This document shows positions 12,980-24,947 of a stretch of 64,000 bases of DNA, in pieces. The notes under the pieces are model-generated. The model was not told where the DNA came from. It saw nothing but the letters and a program-made list of their open reading frames with translations, and ran no database searches. Each line of letters opens with the position of its first letter. Positions within the stretch are counted from its first letter, which is position 1. Source of the DNA: Jaltomata sinuosa (Eukaryota > Streptophyta > Magnoliopsida > Solanales > Solanaceae). Location: the NCBI GenBank assembly GCA_003996215.1, contig QJPP01001633.1, positions 248,001-312,000 of the forward strand, in the 5' to 3' direction. Made by a program: the position numbers and the translations under genes.

Positions 12980-15900
12980 TGTCACGACCCAATTTCTCGG
13001 TCATGATGGCACCTACAACCCCCGGTAGGTGAACCAATCCCCGTAGCCCAGAACAGTTAGTAATGGGCTACTATCTAACAAATAAGAGAACAAGACGAAG
13101 AGAACAGATAAAAGGACTTTAAATATATACATATGCGGAAACTAAACCAAACCCCAAGACCTGGTATCATAGTATAGAGCCAAAACTACATACATGGAGT
13201 GCAAACGATCCAAAACAATATATACAGATGTCTCTGAATGGTAATAGAGTACATAAAGCAAAAGATAAACTAAAGCTAAGCTCCAATCGCCAAGAGCTCA
13301 CCCTCAGTCTGAAGTAGTCCCCAACAGATCTCCAAGCACGAATCACAGCGATCTAACGGCGATGGCCCACGCTAGGATCTGCACCCTAAGATGCAGGGGG
13401 TAAGGGTGAGTACCAAATGCGAAGCATAAGGTACTCAGTAGGTATCATAGGCCGACTAGGCACATATAAGATAAAAGCGCAGTAATAGACAGAATAGAAG
13501 CAAGTAGTCACAGAAATCAACGAAAGGTACACAGGAACTAGCCCAGAGGGAAATCAACAGAACCACATGTGAGGCTAGCAAGCAGAATATACCCACCAAA
13601 GGCACAGGTGAAAGTAGAAATAACGCACCTGGGGTCCTTGCAATAACAGTGTATATAAAATAAGTTTACGAAATGGACGGTATACCGGTAACCTCAAGTG
13701 TAAGAAGAAGAGAGGAAGAGTAATAATAGGCATGCTCAGAGACATGAATCAAACTCAACTAATCATATCAATCTCAAATCCCAGAAATTAACTGTCTGCA
13801 GTAACCAAATCTCATACTTTAATCCATAATAGAGAACAATTCTGTAAGTAAATAGCAAAAGTCTACGGTACAGTCCCCGGCCGCGCCATGACAACCGGGA
13901 ACACAAAACAACGTGAAAACAAACCCTCCGGCATCCCATACTACCGGAGCGTACAATCAACAAACAACAAAACAAGGGTGATGCCTCAAACAATGAATGA
14001 TATGAGCATGAAGAATCTCAAGTGAAATGGTATCTTTCTGTATGTACCTCCTCCGGCGCTGATCCGGCCCAGCAGGTAGGTTCCATGGAAGAACACTGCC
14101 CGTATACCTCTACTCCACCGTATACCCCTCCTCCGGCACACGCAGCCCGTAGCCCCTGGCCCGGATGGCAAGGTCCATGGAGGTCCCAGACCCCATACTA
14201 AAACTCAGTATCAAACATGTCGTCCGAAAACAAGTCCGGTATCAAGATAGAGACCCAGTCTCGAATATGCAATGCCCAGACCCTGTCCAGGACTAAAGTA
14301 GTAGGAAAATATCTCAAAAACCCCTCCAAGGGTGCCCGGGCATAACCGGGTCTAAACAGTAGAAAGTCATCTCAGGTGCTCGGTCCGACCGAGGCTAAAA
14401 ATCATCTCAAGTAGCAAGAAAACTCAACTAGCACCCCGGCCCTGCCGAGTCTAGCGTAGTAGTAAAACTGGTGTTTTAAAACATAATTTTACTTTCTTTT
14501 GCCCAGGAATATTCACAAGTTAAATCAAACCATTTCCAAATTATTTCCATAAAAAAGGGGCCCCCCGGGCCATGCAAGGTTTAGAAAATAGTGTCCGTAG
14601 GCCCGAAGCCCAAACCGTAGTAAAAACCTGTATAAAACCTTTTTATATGCATGAAAATGGTATGATCAAACACAATAGCTGTCCAACATCTAACAATCAA
14701 CCTATCGACCCTGCACAGGCCCACAGCTACTCAGCAAGCATAACCAACCTAGAAGGATAATTCTATGCCCGGGACTCGCGGACATTCCCAAAATCTCACC
14801 TTCTATGTTCCAGAGTCAACAAGGCCTCACAGGACCACAAGGGTAAATAAAATATATCGGCAAATACTACAAGCAACAGAGAAACAAAAGAAGGCGGACA
14901 TGAATAAAGCGGTCGAGGTCTGTGGTACCAACCTAATAAACCAACCCAAGGATGCCCATTAATACAATTTTATTCTATATATGTGGAGTCTAGGGAAAAT
15001 AAATCGTAACCTACATGTCGTCCGATGACAAGCTCGAACCTCTCCGAAAAGAAGCTCCGAAACGAAATCAAACTTGAACTCGAGCTTGAATAACTTGACG
15101 TAGATAATTGATTTCTTGTGGTGCTTTAACAAAAACACCAACCAATCATCATTTCCCCTCCTTAACACAGTATCTTAACACAATATATTTGGAAGAACAA
15201 CTTTTTAACTAAGGGAGAAATTATTGTTGAATCCGTGTAAATGTATAAGCACACAGTTAAATAATTTGCCAAAACATTCCTAAAGTTGTATCTAACATCA
15301 CCATATATATAAATATACTTTCTTAGTCAATGCCACTACATGGTTGCTGCACCACTTCACTTCCACGTGGTGGTGAGGTGTCAGCACCATGTTATTTCTT
15401 ACCTGTTATGTCTGTACTCGGGTATTGCATAAATTCGTGGTAAAATAAATATAGCTTTTTGAATATACCATAATTAATAGAAAATTATTTCAAATAAAAC
15501 CTACTATATTATAATAATAATTTTTAACATCACTAAATTTACTATCTCCGTTAAAATATTACAATGTATAAAAACCTTATAAAATAAATACATATACAAT
15601 TATATTGTAACAAAAATATTTTTCATAAACTTTTAAAATATTTTAAAAAGGTAATAATAATATAACTTTTTACCACATTCAACTTTAAAATAAAATATTC
15701 TCAAATATACGCGCGATGCTAATAAAATTCTTAAATTTAAGTTCGCACGATTTTGATACTCAAGAACTCTCTCGGAATCCTCCCTTATGTTTTCTCACTA
15801 TTTCAGAACTGAAATGGCGTTTTAAAACGTGAAGTTGAGGCTTAAATCGAGTTTAACCCGACCCGGTTCGCGACCCGGTTCGCAACCCGTTTTCTGCCAG

Positions 15901-16256
15901 ACAGTCCGCGGTAAAATAGTCATAACTTTTTACTCTGAGATCAGTTGGACGTGAGGTTTTGTGCGTTGGAAACTAGACTCGTAGACCTTCGATTTGGTAT
16001 TTCGGGGGACTTCTAACTCTTTATATATTGAGGGAAAATCTCTGAGACATTTTACCCAAAGTTCAGAAAATTTATTAAAGATCTTACGATAACTTTGCCG
16101 ATTTGCTTGACTTCAAAACTTATAATGCGACCAAACAAATGGTCCCGACACCGAAATACCGGTCCTGATGAGCCTTAAGTGACTTGGGTCCACTACAACA
16201 AGCTCTAACGGTTCAAGAAAAACCTATACGTGAAAATAACCGGAAGGGTCATTACA
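12980..16256 (-). repeat. Solo LTR B (3277 bp), Tekay-like, minus orientation
   Basis: It starts TGTCACGACCC and ends GGGTCATTACA on the + strand, with perfect 5-bp flanking duplications AGGTA. On the minus strand it starts TGTAATGACCC, like the LTRs of F. No primer site or internal region follows, so this is the product of recombination between the two LTRs of one element. Short frames inside (13763-14171, 14572-14962 and others) have no recognisable domain and are LTR sequence. Confidence 0.85.
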
Positions 16257-16261
16257 AGGTA
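16257..16261. repeat. Target site duplication AGGTA, right
   Basis: It matches 12975-12979 and marks the right end of solo LTR B. Confidence 0.85.
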
Positions 16262-17190
16262 CAAACAACACACAATTACTATAAGTCCCAAGGAGTACAA
16301 ACAATCACTAAATACCTATACTGACCCCCTTACCTGGACCCCTATGATTATCTGATCTAATCTATTTGAATGAACAGTTGTCATGAATCAGTACAACTCT
16401 TAAGCTCTATGGTATAATATAAGTGCTTCCCCGTAGGTATAGCCTGCCCATCCCATAGGTACAGTTTGCCTATCCCATAGGCATTGTATGCCCGATATGA
16501 AGGTACAGTCATATAATATAACTGCTGCCCTATATGTACAGCCTGCTCGCTTTGTAGGTATGGTTGCCTAGTCTGAAGACACAATAATAGTAATCAGAAT
16601 GTAGGGTCAAAAATCCTGCAGTTCCAGTGTCTACTGAGGCCAAAACAAGCTCATAGGCAGCAACCAGATGATAAAAATAACACAATAATAACAAGTAATC
16701 CCAGGTGACCTCAATACAATCATAACATGTTTTTTTAAGCCTCTAAGTAAGGAATATAATGCTTCTGATAGTCACTATATCATACTATGGTAGCAAACTT
16801 AATAGTATAAGTCTATAGTCGAATAACGATATTATACAAGATATAACAAGCTTAAGCTTTAGGTCATGCCTGAAAGTGAAAAGGAAGCCTTAATATACCT
16901 TTTAACCGAAGCCCCAAAGATGTCTTTATGAAGCTTGATCAACCAAAGGTAATACAATAAATGTGAGAATCAACAAGGTTGCAAGAACGATCCAAAGCTA
17001 ATCGATAAGGCGTTAATGCCACACCCATGACCAGCCAAGTCCAAATCATAAAATGAGGCTAATAACAGTAATAAACAACAAATATATCCAATAAAGATAT
17101 TCCAATAACATATCGAAGGATTGACGAGCTCCTGAGGCAATATAACAAGGCATATTTCACGCTGTTCAATCCAACAACCATTATATGTGA
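16262..17190. other. Unassigned non-coding DNA with degenerate tandem words
   Basis: No gene seen. Between 16430 and 16580 the words CCCATAGGTACAG, TAGGTATAGCCTGCC and GGTACAGTTTGCC recur at roughly 22-30 bp spacing, a decayed minisatellite. The rest shows nothing I recognise. Confidence 0.4.
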
Positions 17191-18722
17191 TGTGTCAGGA
17201 TTTCACAGTACTTTCGATGCTTAAAACTTAGGATTTTGGGAGTTCTTAAGTGGTGCTTTGTTAGATATGATATTCGTTTGGTACATGTGTAGGGAAAATA
17301 ACTTCAGGTAGAAAAGAGTTGAGTTCTGGTACAAAATAGTGCCCCACGAGCCATGGGAAATGGTCATAAGATCAAACCAGAGGAGAAGCACAAGTAAAAG
17401 GTGTGCGACAACCGCCTGTGATGAGTCATAGGAGTTGCCATAAGCCATCAGGCCCCATTGTAAGAATGATCTAGTGAAGTTTACTAAGCTAACCTTTAGC
17501 TGACATCCACCTGCGGTGAGCCGTGGGACTTGCCACGAGCTGTTAGGACAAACCATGAGAAAGAGACACAAAAGGTTGCAATAGGGATCTTAACCAAAGA
17601 CAACTCCTGACAGGCCGTGCAAACTTCCATGGGCGGTCAGCCTTTACCGTGGAATCAAGGCAGAGCCTGGTTACAAAAATTGAAGAGAATCCAATGGCCA
17701 GCCTCGACGGGCCATGGAGACTCTGATGGGCCGCGGGGCTGACCGGGAGAAGTGCCGATTCCATATTTTCCAGTTTATTTAGGATTTGAATTTTATTTCT
17801 ATTAATAATTTCCTTAGGGTTTATTTTACCCGTCACTTGACATACTCGACCTATATTGATATTTTTGACTTAGTTTACGTACTCTAAGTATTAATATAAA
17901 TTTATTGATTGTTCTTGATTTTGGAAGATTGCTTTAGCTCTTGTTCTTGAATTTGCATTACTACAAGTAAGTTTATTGTTCTTATTATCACGATGAATCT
18001 CTCAAGCATGAGCAGTTAAATGCTATAGCTAGGATTTTGGAAACCATGATAGATTAATAAATGTAGGTTAAGTAATTAATGATTCTTGAATGGTGATCAT
18101 GCATGTATTGGTAATCTATTCACTTTAACTAATTTTTAATGGTGTACAATGTTAGCACTTGTCATTAATCTTTACTTGCCAGATCAAGGACGTAATATAT
18201 TAGAAAAAAAGATTAACAATAGAGATTTAAGGATACTAACCCTTATCTAATGATTTGAGACCGATCGAAGATAATCAATCTGAGATAATTAGTGAAATTT
18301 TGTAATTCGATACTTATGAGAACTACTGGAAATCAAGTGAAATTCTCCTAAATGGGCCGATTGAATCTTAGTTGAACTCTAATGAATTCACTAGTTTTGC
18401 ATGCATATCACCAGGGTAGATCACTAACTACGGATACCTACTAAGTTATGAAATTATGAGGAACACAGTCCTAGTTCTTTCTAAATCATTAAAAACAACT
18501 CAAAATATCTTGCAAGCAATTGGTTATTGACAACTCTTGAACAAGTGCTACTTTTACTTATTTCTGAAAACCTCCCTTTGAAAATAACGATTACTAGTCG
18601 AATATTCACTACTGACGTAGTTCTCACCATATTCTCTGAGATTTGACCCCAAACTTATTGGGTTCTATATTTGAAAATGACCGCTTTATACTTCATAAAA
18701 GAGGTGTAATTTAGGCGTATCA
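17191..18722 (+). repeat. 5' LTR of element C, Athila/Tat type (left end approximate)
   Basis: The right end is fixed by GTATCA at 18717-18722 followed after five bases by a primer site. The left end is placed at TGTGTCAGG but is uncertain, because the other LTR lies outside the window. At 17345-17745 it carries a cluster of GGCCATGG / CCATGGGC / GCCGTGGGA words, followed by an AT-rich stretch. Minus-strand frames at 17221-17836 overlap this cluster and show no domain. Confidence 0.55.
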
Positions 18723-18727
18723 AACTT

Positions 18728-18745
18728 TGGCACTGTTGTCGGGGA
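18728..18745 (+). other. Primer binding site of element C
   Basis: TGGCACTGTTGTCGGGGA is the Athila/Tat-type primer site (TGGCGCCGTTGCCGGGGA) with three C-to-T or G-to-A changes. Confidence 0.75.
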
Positions 18746-18839
18746 ATACAGTTTAGAATTTATCTCTAGTGCATATTTATATTTGTAGTCCTTATTTTAC
18801 AATTTATTTTATTTGTTGTTTTTGTTTTCTTTTGGGGCT

Positions 18840-18904
18840 ATGGATCTAGCAGCACAAGTAACACAAAGAGAAGCTGAGGCACGACATCGAGTCACGGATG
18901 CAGC
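18840..18904 (+). pseudogene. Start of a gag-like ORF of element C, cut by element D
   Basis: An ATG about 95 bp after the primer site opens 21 codons (MDLAAQVTQREAEARHRVTD...), charged and Glu/Arg/Ala-rich as gag starts often are. The frame is cut at 18904/18905 by the TGATAAG end of element D. The rest of the ORF should lie beyond the right end of the window, after the whole nest. The gag identity is inferred from position only. Confidence 0.5.
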
Positions 18905-19084
18905 TGATAAGTTGGTAATTTACCAACTTATTTAGCCTTTAATCTTATACTTTTTCTATCTTAATTGAGAGAAAATAGTGCACTCTACATGATTTGCTTC
19001 TACATTACAGATGTATGTGATTTAGAAGTGATCGGGTAAGGAATTGGATGAAAATAAGTCAAAATAGAGAATTTTCTAGAAATC

Positions 19085-19255
19085 TAGGCGAATTAGCGAG
19101 ATTGCGCTGGAATGGCACAATCGTGCTGAAGGAAATGGTCAATTCCAGTTAAGTCATGTGCATGATCATGCCTCAGTAGCACGATAGCACTGTACTGTGT
19201 GAGCTCCTTGAGCGCGATTGCACTAGTTTAGCGCGATAGCGCTGCACTATGCCTG
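19085..19255 (+). promoter_or_regulatory. Cluster of GCGCGATAGCGC-type palindromic words in LTR D
   Basis: GCGAGATTGCGCTGG, GCACAATCGTGC, GCGCGATTGCACTAG and GCGCGATAGCGCTGC occur within 170 bp and end about 50 bp upstream of TATAAAA. Regulatory function is inferred. Confidence 0.45.
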
Positions 19256-19302
19256 AGCGAGAAATGGGGTAGAATTAACTTTTGACACTTATCCACAATC
19301 CA

Positions 19303-19309
19303 TATAAAA
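19303..19309 (+). promoter_or_regulatory. Likely TATA box of LTR D
   Basis: CCATATAAAATACTTC contains TATAAAA in the U3 part of the LTR, directly after the word cluster. Transcription of D probably started about 30 bp downstream. Confidence 0.55.
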
Positions 19310-20222
19310 TACTTCTCAGCCATTGATAAAGCATCTTAGGCATTTCACACATTTTTTGACAAGATTAGAGAGCAAGTTCATCACCCTATACCATTGGAAT
19401 GAAAATTGGACGATTCTATTATAAAATCTTTAATTTCTTTCTTCAAACTCTTGTTCTAATTTGATTAATTGTAGGTGTAATTATTGATTTGAGATTGTGT
19501 TATTGTATTATAGATAATACTTCATTTGGGTATTGAATTCTTATCTTGCTCTTGTATTTGATTATATTATTTGGGTCTAATGAATCTTTCATGCTTTAAT
19601 TATATAGTTGGTGGTTGCAAACATCAATTTAGCTTACTAATTATGTTCTTGCATGAGAGAGGAGTTCTTCAATTGGGTGAAGATTCAATAGTAGGGATTT
19701 GTGATTTTTGCATAAATTGAGGCTAGAAATAGCTTGATTTTAGGAAAGTCCCATCTAAGAGTTGGGGCTAGAACTAGCCCAACTCACCTAAGCCAATTTG
19801 GTGGTTTTATTGCCTACCCATGGAGATTTGAGAGAACTCATGGTAGATACATGTTTGATTAGTTGAAAAATGATTAAATATACTTCTAACCAAGGCTACC
19901 TATGCGATTATTAGGTGCAAACCTTGTGAATTGAACCCCAAGACCCAAATCTCTTTTGTTATCCTTGCTTGGTGAAAGTAATTGATCAAACCTATCCTCG
20001 TTTGATTTTCTTTTATTCCTTGTTTTAGTTCTAAACAAAACCCCCAAAAATATTTTATATTTTGCTCTTGGACTTTAGTAAGCTTCTTTAATTCCTTATT
20101 TTCTCAATTGGATTTATATTGTTCTCCGTGTAATTGACCCTAACATCTGTTGGGTTACTTATTATTTTGCTTAACGATCGTTACCACCTTCTTTGGGATA
20201 GTTCTTTTGAACGTCATAAAAA

Positions 20223-20237
20223 TGGTGCTATTGTTAG
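20223..20237 (+). other. Decayed primer binding site of element D
   Basis: TGGTGCTATTGTTAG aligns with TGGCGCCGTTGCCGG. Most of the differences are C-to-T or G-to-A. Confidence 0.6.
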
Positions 20238-20351
20238 AAAATAATTTGGCGTATTGAGTTAGTTTAGAATTTGAGTTTACTTGCGTTAGTTCAAATTTGT
20301 GAGTATTTTTTTTTGTTTTAGTTAGTTTTATTTTGTTGATTGATTGAGTCT

Positions 20352-21474
20352 ATGGCATCCCGAAATGCTAGATGTTTTGGTGGTTACAACCTATATTATA
20401 ATGATCCTTGTTGCTATTATGGAGGACCCTACTATTGGTGAAATTGTAGGTTGGCCCTAGGATAGGGCAGTATTCACCATCTCAATCCTATGATGGGCGT
20501 AATTGCTATTTATATGGTAGTCATGATGGACATTGGGATGATTGCCCTAATAATCGTCCTCCTCCCTCTTTTTATGCTAAAAATGGTTCTAGTGGTGCTC
20601 GTGATCTTGATAGGAGTCATAACTTGGCAAGTGAAGAATAAAATACCCACTCAGAGAGTATATATGCCATGCTCCAAACTCCCTTGGAAAAAGAAGATAG
20701 CTTCGAGGAGGATATGAAGTGCATAAAACAAAACTTGACAAAGGCTTCGGAATCATGGCTATCTCAACATGAAGAGAGATGTTCCATGGATAAAACTCTC
20801 CCACCATAATCTATGGTGGATGCACCTACTCCTCAAGAAGAATTGGTTAAAAAAGAGGTTTCATGTCAAATGAGCAAGCTAAAAACTTTTATTGACCACA
20901 ATAAAAGTTGTGGAAATAATGAATTGGCCAATCGTGAAGAGGAAACCTCTAGTCCTCGAGAGGATATGTTGAGAGGTATGGGGGAGGCAAATGAGAATTG
21001 TCAACAAACCATTCCAAAAGCAAAACAAGATGTCAAGAGTGAACGAATGATGCTAGAGTCACCAACCGAAGTTCAATAATTCATTTGTGAAGACTCTAGT
21101 GCATTCAAAAGCGAAGATGTCATGAATGGGACAATTTGAGATTAGAGACACTTAAATCTCACTCCGATCAATTTTCAACATTGGGCATGAATGAATGGAT
21201 GAAAATCAAAGTAACTGAGCCTATGGGGGATTTTGGTAAGATGAAGGATCGAGGTGTGTTCATCTTGAAGTTTGTTGTTCATAGAAGACAAAATGATATC
21301 TCTCACTTAAAGGCGAAAAATACAAAATACGATGTTGAGGAAATGGTCTATTTGTGCTCATGCCTTCACCCCATGATTATCACCAGAATCTCAATTCAAA
21401 ATTGGGTTGAAGGTTCAAATCCTCCAACTGGAGATCCAAATGGTGAGGTAACTTGTGTCGTGCCGCAATATTAA
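20352..21474 (+). pseudogene. ORF1 region of element D, unknown protein in the gag position
   Basis: It opens with an ATG about 130 bp after the primer site. The first frame is rich in Tyr, Gly and Cys (CYYGGPYYW) and soon ends in TGA. The best coding composition then continues in another frame, Asp/Asn/Tyr/Pro-rich (GHWDDCPNNRPPP), through two TAA stops near 20638 and 20808, to an acidic Lys/Glu-rich segment ending at 21079. A shift leads to the last frame (to 21474). I see none of the usual gag core motifs and no zinc knuckle, and I do not recognise the protein. A hydrophobic frame at 20490-20717 is a shadow. Confidence 0.4.
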
Positions 21475-21501
21475 ATAAAGCGCTTGATAGGAGGCAGCCC
21501 A
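21458..21501 (+). other. Post-integrase signature of Athila/Tat elements, element D
   Basis: TCGTGCCGCAATATTAAATA is followed by GGAGGCAGCCCA. Element I has TCGAGCCGTGACGTAAAATC and GGGAGGCAATCCAAG at the equivalent place (59517-59560). The link to the end of integrase is from memory of related elements. Here it directly follows ORF1. Confidence 0.5.
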
Positions 21502-22794
21502 TCGTGTCAAAATTTTGAAGTTTTACAATTTTTCCTTTTTGTTAGAATAGTTTAGTATGTTATTTTTGACTAATCCATAAGGTTTCAAGTCTTTTTTAGC
21601 TAATTTGGGCAGGTTAAGAAGTTGGAGCTTCATAAAAATCAAATCAAGGCCTTAAATGCTACTAAAATGACATGCTAAATCATCTGCGGTCGCACTTCAA
21701 GACTTGCTATATGCAGGTGCAGGCGCACCCCAAAATAGTGAACTGGTAAAAGTTTTTGGAGCCAGTGTAGCGTGATCACACTCGGTAAAATGAAACAAAA
21801 TAGCACTATCGCGTTGGAGCAACGCGATCGCATTGAAGAAATTTTGGCCATCTCATTAAAACAATGGGAGCTTTTCCTTTTTTCCATTTCTTCTCAAATT
21901 CAATAGGTATATCCTCCTTTCTTAAATATATCCCTTCCCCAGTACTCCCCCAATGTTCCATACACCTAAATCACAAGCAAAGTGACTGGATCAAGTTGAA
22001 ATTGCAAGCACAACATTTTGCTTCTCCTGTCCTTCCTTTTGGCTACTGCTTTCTCCATTTAGGTTTGTCTCTTTTCCCCCATTGATCTTTCATGGTATTA
22101 TTCTAAGATTCTTCTTCACCTTTAGTATGGCATCACGGTATTGTTGAATTGGAACTAAATTGAGAATGTATTTTGAATTTGTGGGTAAATTTTAGTTTTG
22201 ATTTCAACAACTATTTGTTGGATTATTATGTGTCGGACGAGGAGGCTGGTTTACATGTTCTATAGGGTTGTTTTTGAGTAAAAATTTGGGGAAGTCTTGA
22301 GTACCCAATGTTCCTCCATGGTTATGGATTTTAAAGGCCTACAACATATTTTTTGTAATGCTTCAATGGATTCTTATGGGTCTTAAAGAAATTGAGCATG
22401 AATTGATGATATTATTGTACTTTGTATTGAGAAATACCCTTCAAAATGGGGTGAAGCCAAGTTCTGGATGTGAAATTTCAATGGAGGGTGGTTTGATCAA
22501 AGAAAATGACTGCGTAGTTACTCAACGCAATCATGCTACTTCTGCAATTCATCACCAGCATGATCACACTGCTATAACGTGATAATGCTTCAATAAAAAT
22601 AAAAAATAATAAAAAAGAATTAATGCAATCGTGCCAGATGAGCGCTGATAGTGCTGAGTACTGTAACTGGGCACAAAAGCTTTTTCTTTCTAAACCAATT
22701 CTCTTGTTCAAAACACTTATTTTTTATTGTGCTACATGTTGTGACCATATTCTCACTTTGACAATTAATTTTGTAGGTACTTTTGGATTGAAAA
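21475..22794 (+). promoter_or_regulatory. Non-coding region before ORF2 of element D, possible internal promoter and leader
   Basis: In order: a word cluster at 21685-21840 (GCGGTCGCAC, GGTGCAGGCGCACC, AACGCGATCGCATTG), a CT-rich stretch at 21860-22110, a GGGAAGTCTTGAGTACCC word near 22290, a second cluster at 22505-22650 (CATGATCACACTG, AACGTGATAATGC, GAGCGCTGATAGTGC), then TTTTGTAG ending at 22776, a good 3' splice site 18 bp before the ORF2 ATG. Element I has the same order of parts. Promoter and splicing roles are inferred. Confidence 0.4.
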
Positions 22795-22905
22795 ATGAGT
22801 ACTAGTAAACCTAATTCAGAAAATTAGGTTGATCAAATTGCTAAGGAGGAAGAGTATAACAACACAAAATTTGTTTCACCAGCTTGTGCTGAGTGATATA
22901 AGTCT

Positions 22906-22910
22906 GACTT
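22906..22910. repeat. Target site duplication GACTT, left
   Basis: GACTT precedes the TGTAACACC end of solo LTR E and recurs at 24943-24947. Confidence 0.9.
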
Positions 22911-24942
22911 TGTAACACCCCGTACACGTACCCAGTTATCTAAGTTAAAAACTTTGAAAAAATCCAAGTTTAAGGGACCACGAGTCAAGTCCACGAGTCA
23001 TGGAAGGGACTCGTGATCCTAGCCCGGCAGACCAGCTCCAGTACTGACTTCCATGAGTCACTTCCATGACTCGTGGAACTTTCTACGAGTGTTGTTGACT
23101 CGTGGAACTCCATCAGAGACCAAACATTTTCTTGACTTCCACGACTCGACCCTACGGCTCGTGAAAGCTTCCACGAGTCATCCTATTGACTCATGGAAAG
23201 TCTTCTGTAGACTGACTTCCTAGTCTGAGTCCCACGACTGGATTTCACGACTCGTGGAAAAATCTACAACTCGTAGACTCCACTCGTGGACACTGAAGTT
23301 GACCAAAATTCTAGCTTATTTTTAATTAAAAGCCAGGGTTATTTTGGTCATTTCCCACCCTATTATGTATTAAGTGAAGTCTTTTTGGCTACTTTTAGAA
23401 GGGTTTTCACCCATATTACCCTAAGTTCATCCTAAGATCCTCAATCTCCTCCCAAAAAGGGAAATCCCTCTTCAAGCTCAAGTCTCCAAGCTCCAAGTCA
23501 AGTCTCCAATTCTTATCCATTGAAGTGGGTAATCTCCATCCAAGGTATGTGGGCTTTTAACAATGGTTCCTTTCACCCTTGTGCCCAAAATCCCCAAGTC
23601 TTAAGTTGAATTATGAAGTTACGAATTAGGGTTTTGATCTAAATTTGGGGAAAGTTTATGAAATCAGTTTCTATGTTTAAATTTATGGTTTTTTATTGAT
23701 TACCCATGATTTAATTATGATTCTCTTGTTGATTTCAAAATCCCAAGCATGAAAGTTGATTTCTAGCATAAACCCATGAATTTGCATGTTTTCAAGAGAA
23801 TGTAGGCACGATTAGATATCATGGCCATTATGTAATTATGAAGTTGCATGCCTAGTTCTTATGATTCTATGAAAACATATGTTTTATGAAAATTGAACTA
23901 GAGCTATGCAAAATTTTACAAGTCATGAAGTATGCAAGTTTTTCCATGATATGAAATATGATGCAAGGCAAGACACCCGATGTTCCATCACTACTCATGA
24001 GCTATTTTCTAACTAAAACTCATGAGTAGTATGACGATCCGGGGTATGAACAAGTATGAACAAGTTGGCATTAGATATGTCGTATGTATATGAGCTTATG
24101 CTATTATTATGTTTTGGGAGTAGTATTTAGCACCGAGAGACGAGGGTTCAGACAACTCAAGTCCAAAACTACATTGCCACCGTAGGTTGCCCGTGTTGAG
24201 GCTTATTATGACAGGATCCTGGTATGAAATGGTTCTAACCTTGGCCGGTTAGGACAACTCTTTCAGTATGGGTGCAAGACACTGAATTCCATGTAGCTCA
24301 GCATGGTTTAATGTCGGTTAAGAGAAACTCCCACGTATTATTTTCAAGCTATGAAATTATATGAATCTAAGTTATGAAAATTAAGCCTTGTTTCATGTAT
24401 TTTGCTTTATACCTTGATTTTGGTTTATGGTCCTTCTTTATGAAATCAGATCATTTTAAAACATGTTTTCCTTACTTATGCATCGCTCATATACTTAGTA
24501 CATTTCATAGTACTAACGCATATTGCGCTGCATCCTTTTATGATGCAGACTCAGGTACTCTTAATCAGATTCGTGGCTAGAGATCCGGCCACTCCTACCT
24601 AGCTATTAATGAGTCCTCATAGTCCGAGGGCTAGGCTCCACCTCAGTTTATTATCTTCTTTATTTTTAGATGTTCGAGTTAGTTGGAGGGTGTTGTACCA
24701 ATAACTCTCTATGATAGTATTAGAGGCTTTTCAGACATAGACCTTAGGAGATGATTTCTGAGTTGTATTTCCTATTCGACTCTACATTTATGATATGTCT
24801 TCCAGTTTTGGATTTATGTTGATGCTTCTGCTATGTCTTGTTTCTTTGTTATGATTGAGAATTCTATGACCAAGGGTTAGCTTGGCATCCTCGTGGTCCC
24901 GAGTCCCGTGTTACTTCTAGGGGGTAACCTCGGGGCATGACA
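22911..24942 (+). repeat. Solo LTR E (2032 bp), Tekay-like, same family as element G
   Basis: It starts TGTAACACCCCG and ends GGGGCATGACA, flanked by perfect GACTT duplications. It aligns with the LTRs of G in several blocks, for example TTTGGGAGTAGTATTTAGCA near 24114 and the GATGCAGACTCAGGT region near 24541. At 22975-23285 it carries many CCACGAGTC / GACTCGTGG words. It has no internal region, so it is a recombination product. It sits inside ORF2 of element D. Confidence 0.9.
22975..23285 (+). promoter_or_regulatory. Cluster of CCACGAGTC/GACTCGTGG words in solo LTR E
   Basis: More than ten variants of CACGAGTCATGG, GACTCGTGGA and TCCACGAGTC lie within about 310 bp. They occupy the same position in the LTR (60-370 bp from its start) as the related cluster in the LTRs of G. 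A role is inferred. Confidence 0.45.
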
Positions 24943-24947
24943 GACTT
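24943..24947. repeat. Target site duplication GACTT, right
   Basis: It matches 22906-22910. Confidence 0.9.

Larger units (their letters stand above)
18905..20216 (+). repeat. 5' LTR of element D (1312 bp)
   Basis: It starts TGATAAG and ends GTCA just before the primer site. 28355-28475 and 28994-29720 match its start and remainder. The first bases form an inverted repeat, AAGTTGGTAA-T-TTACCAACTT. A word cluster at 19085-19255 is followed by a TATA box at 19303. Confidence 0.8.

Noticed and set aside
13763..14171. Minus-strand frames in solo LTR B as a host gene
   Set aside because: They lie fully inside an LTR bounded by target duplications, are short and have no domain.
17221..17836. Two overlapping minus-strand frames of 116 and 97 codons
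   Set aside because: They cover the palindromic word cluster of LTR C, have no recognisable domain and run opposite to the element.
20490..20717. Hydrophobic 75-codon frame that looks like a membrane protein
   Set aside because: It is a shadow of the better Asp/Asn/Tyr-rich frame on the same strand, one of the broken frames of ORF1.
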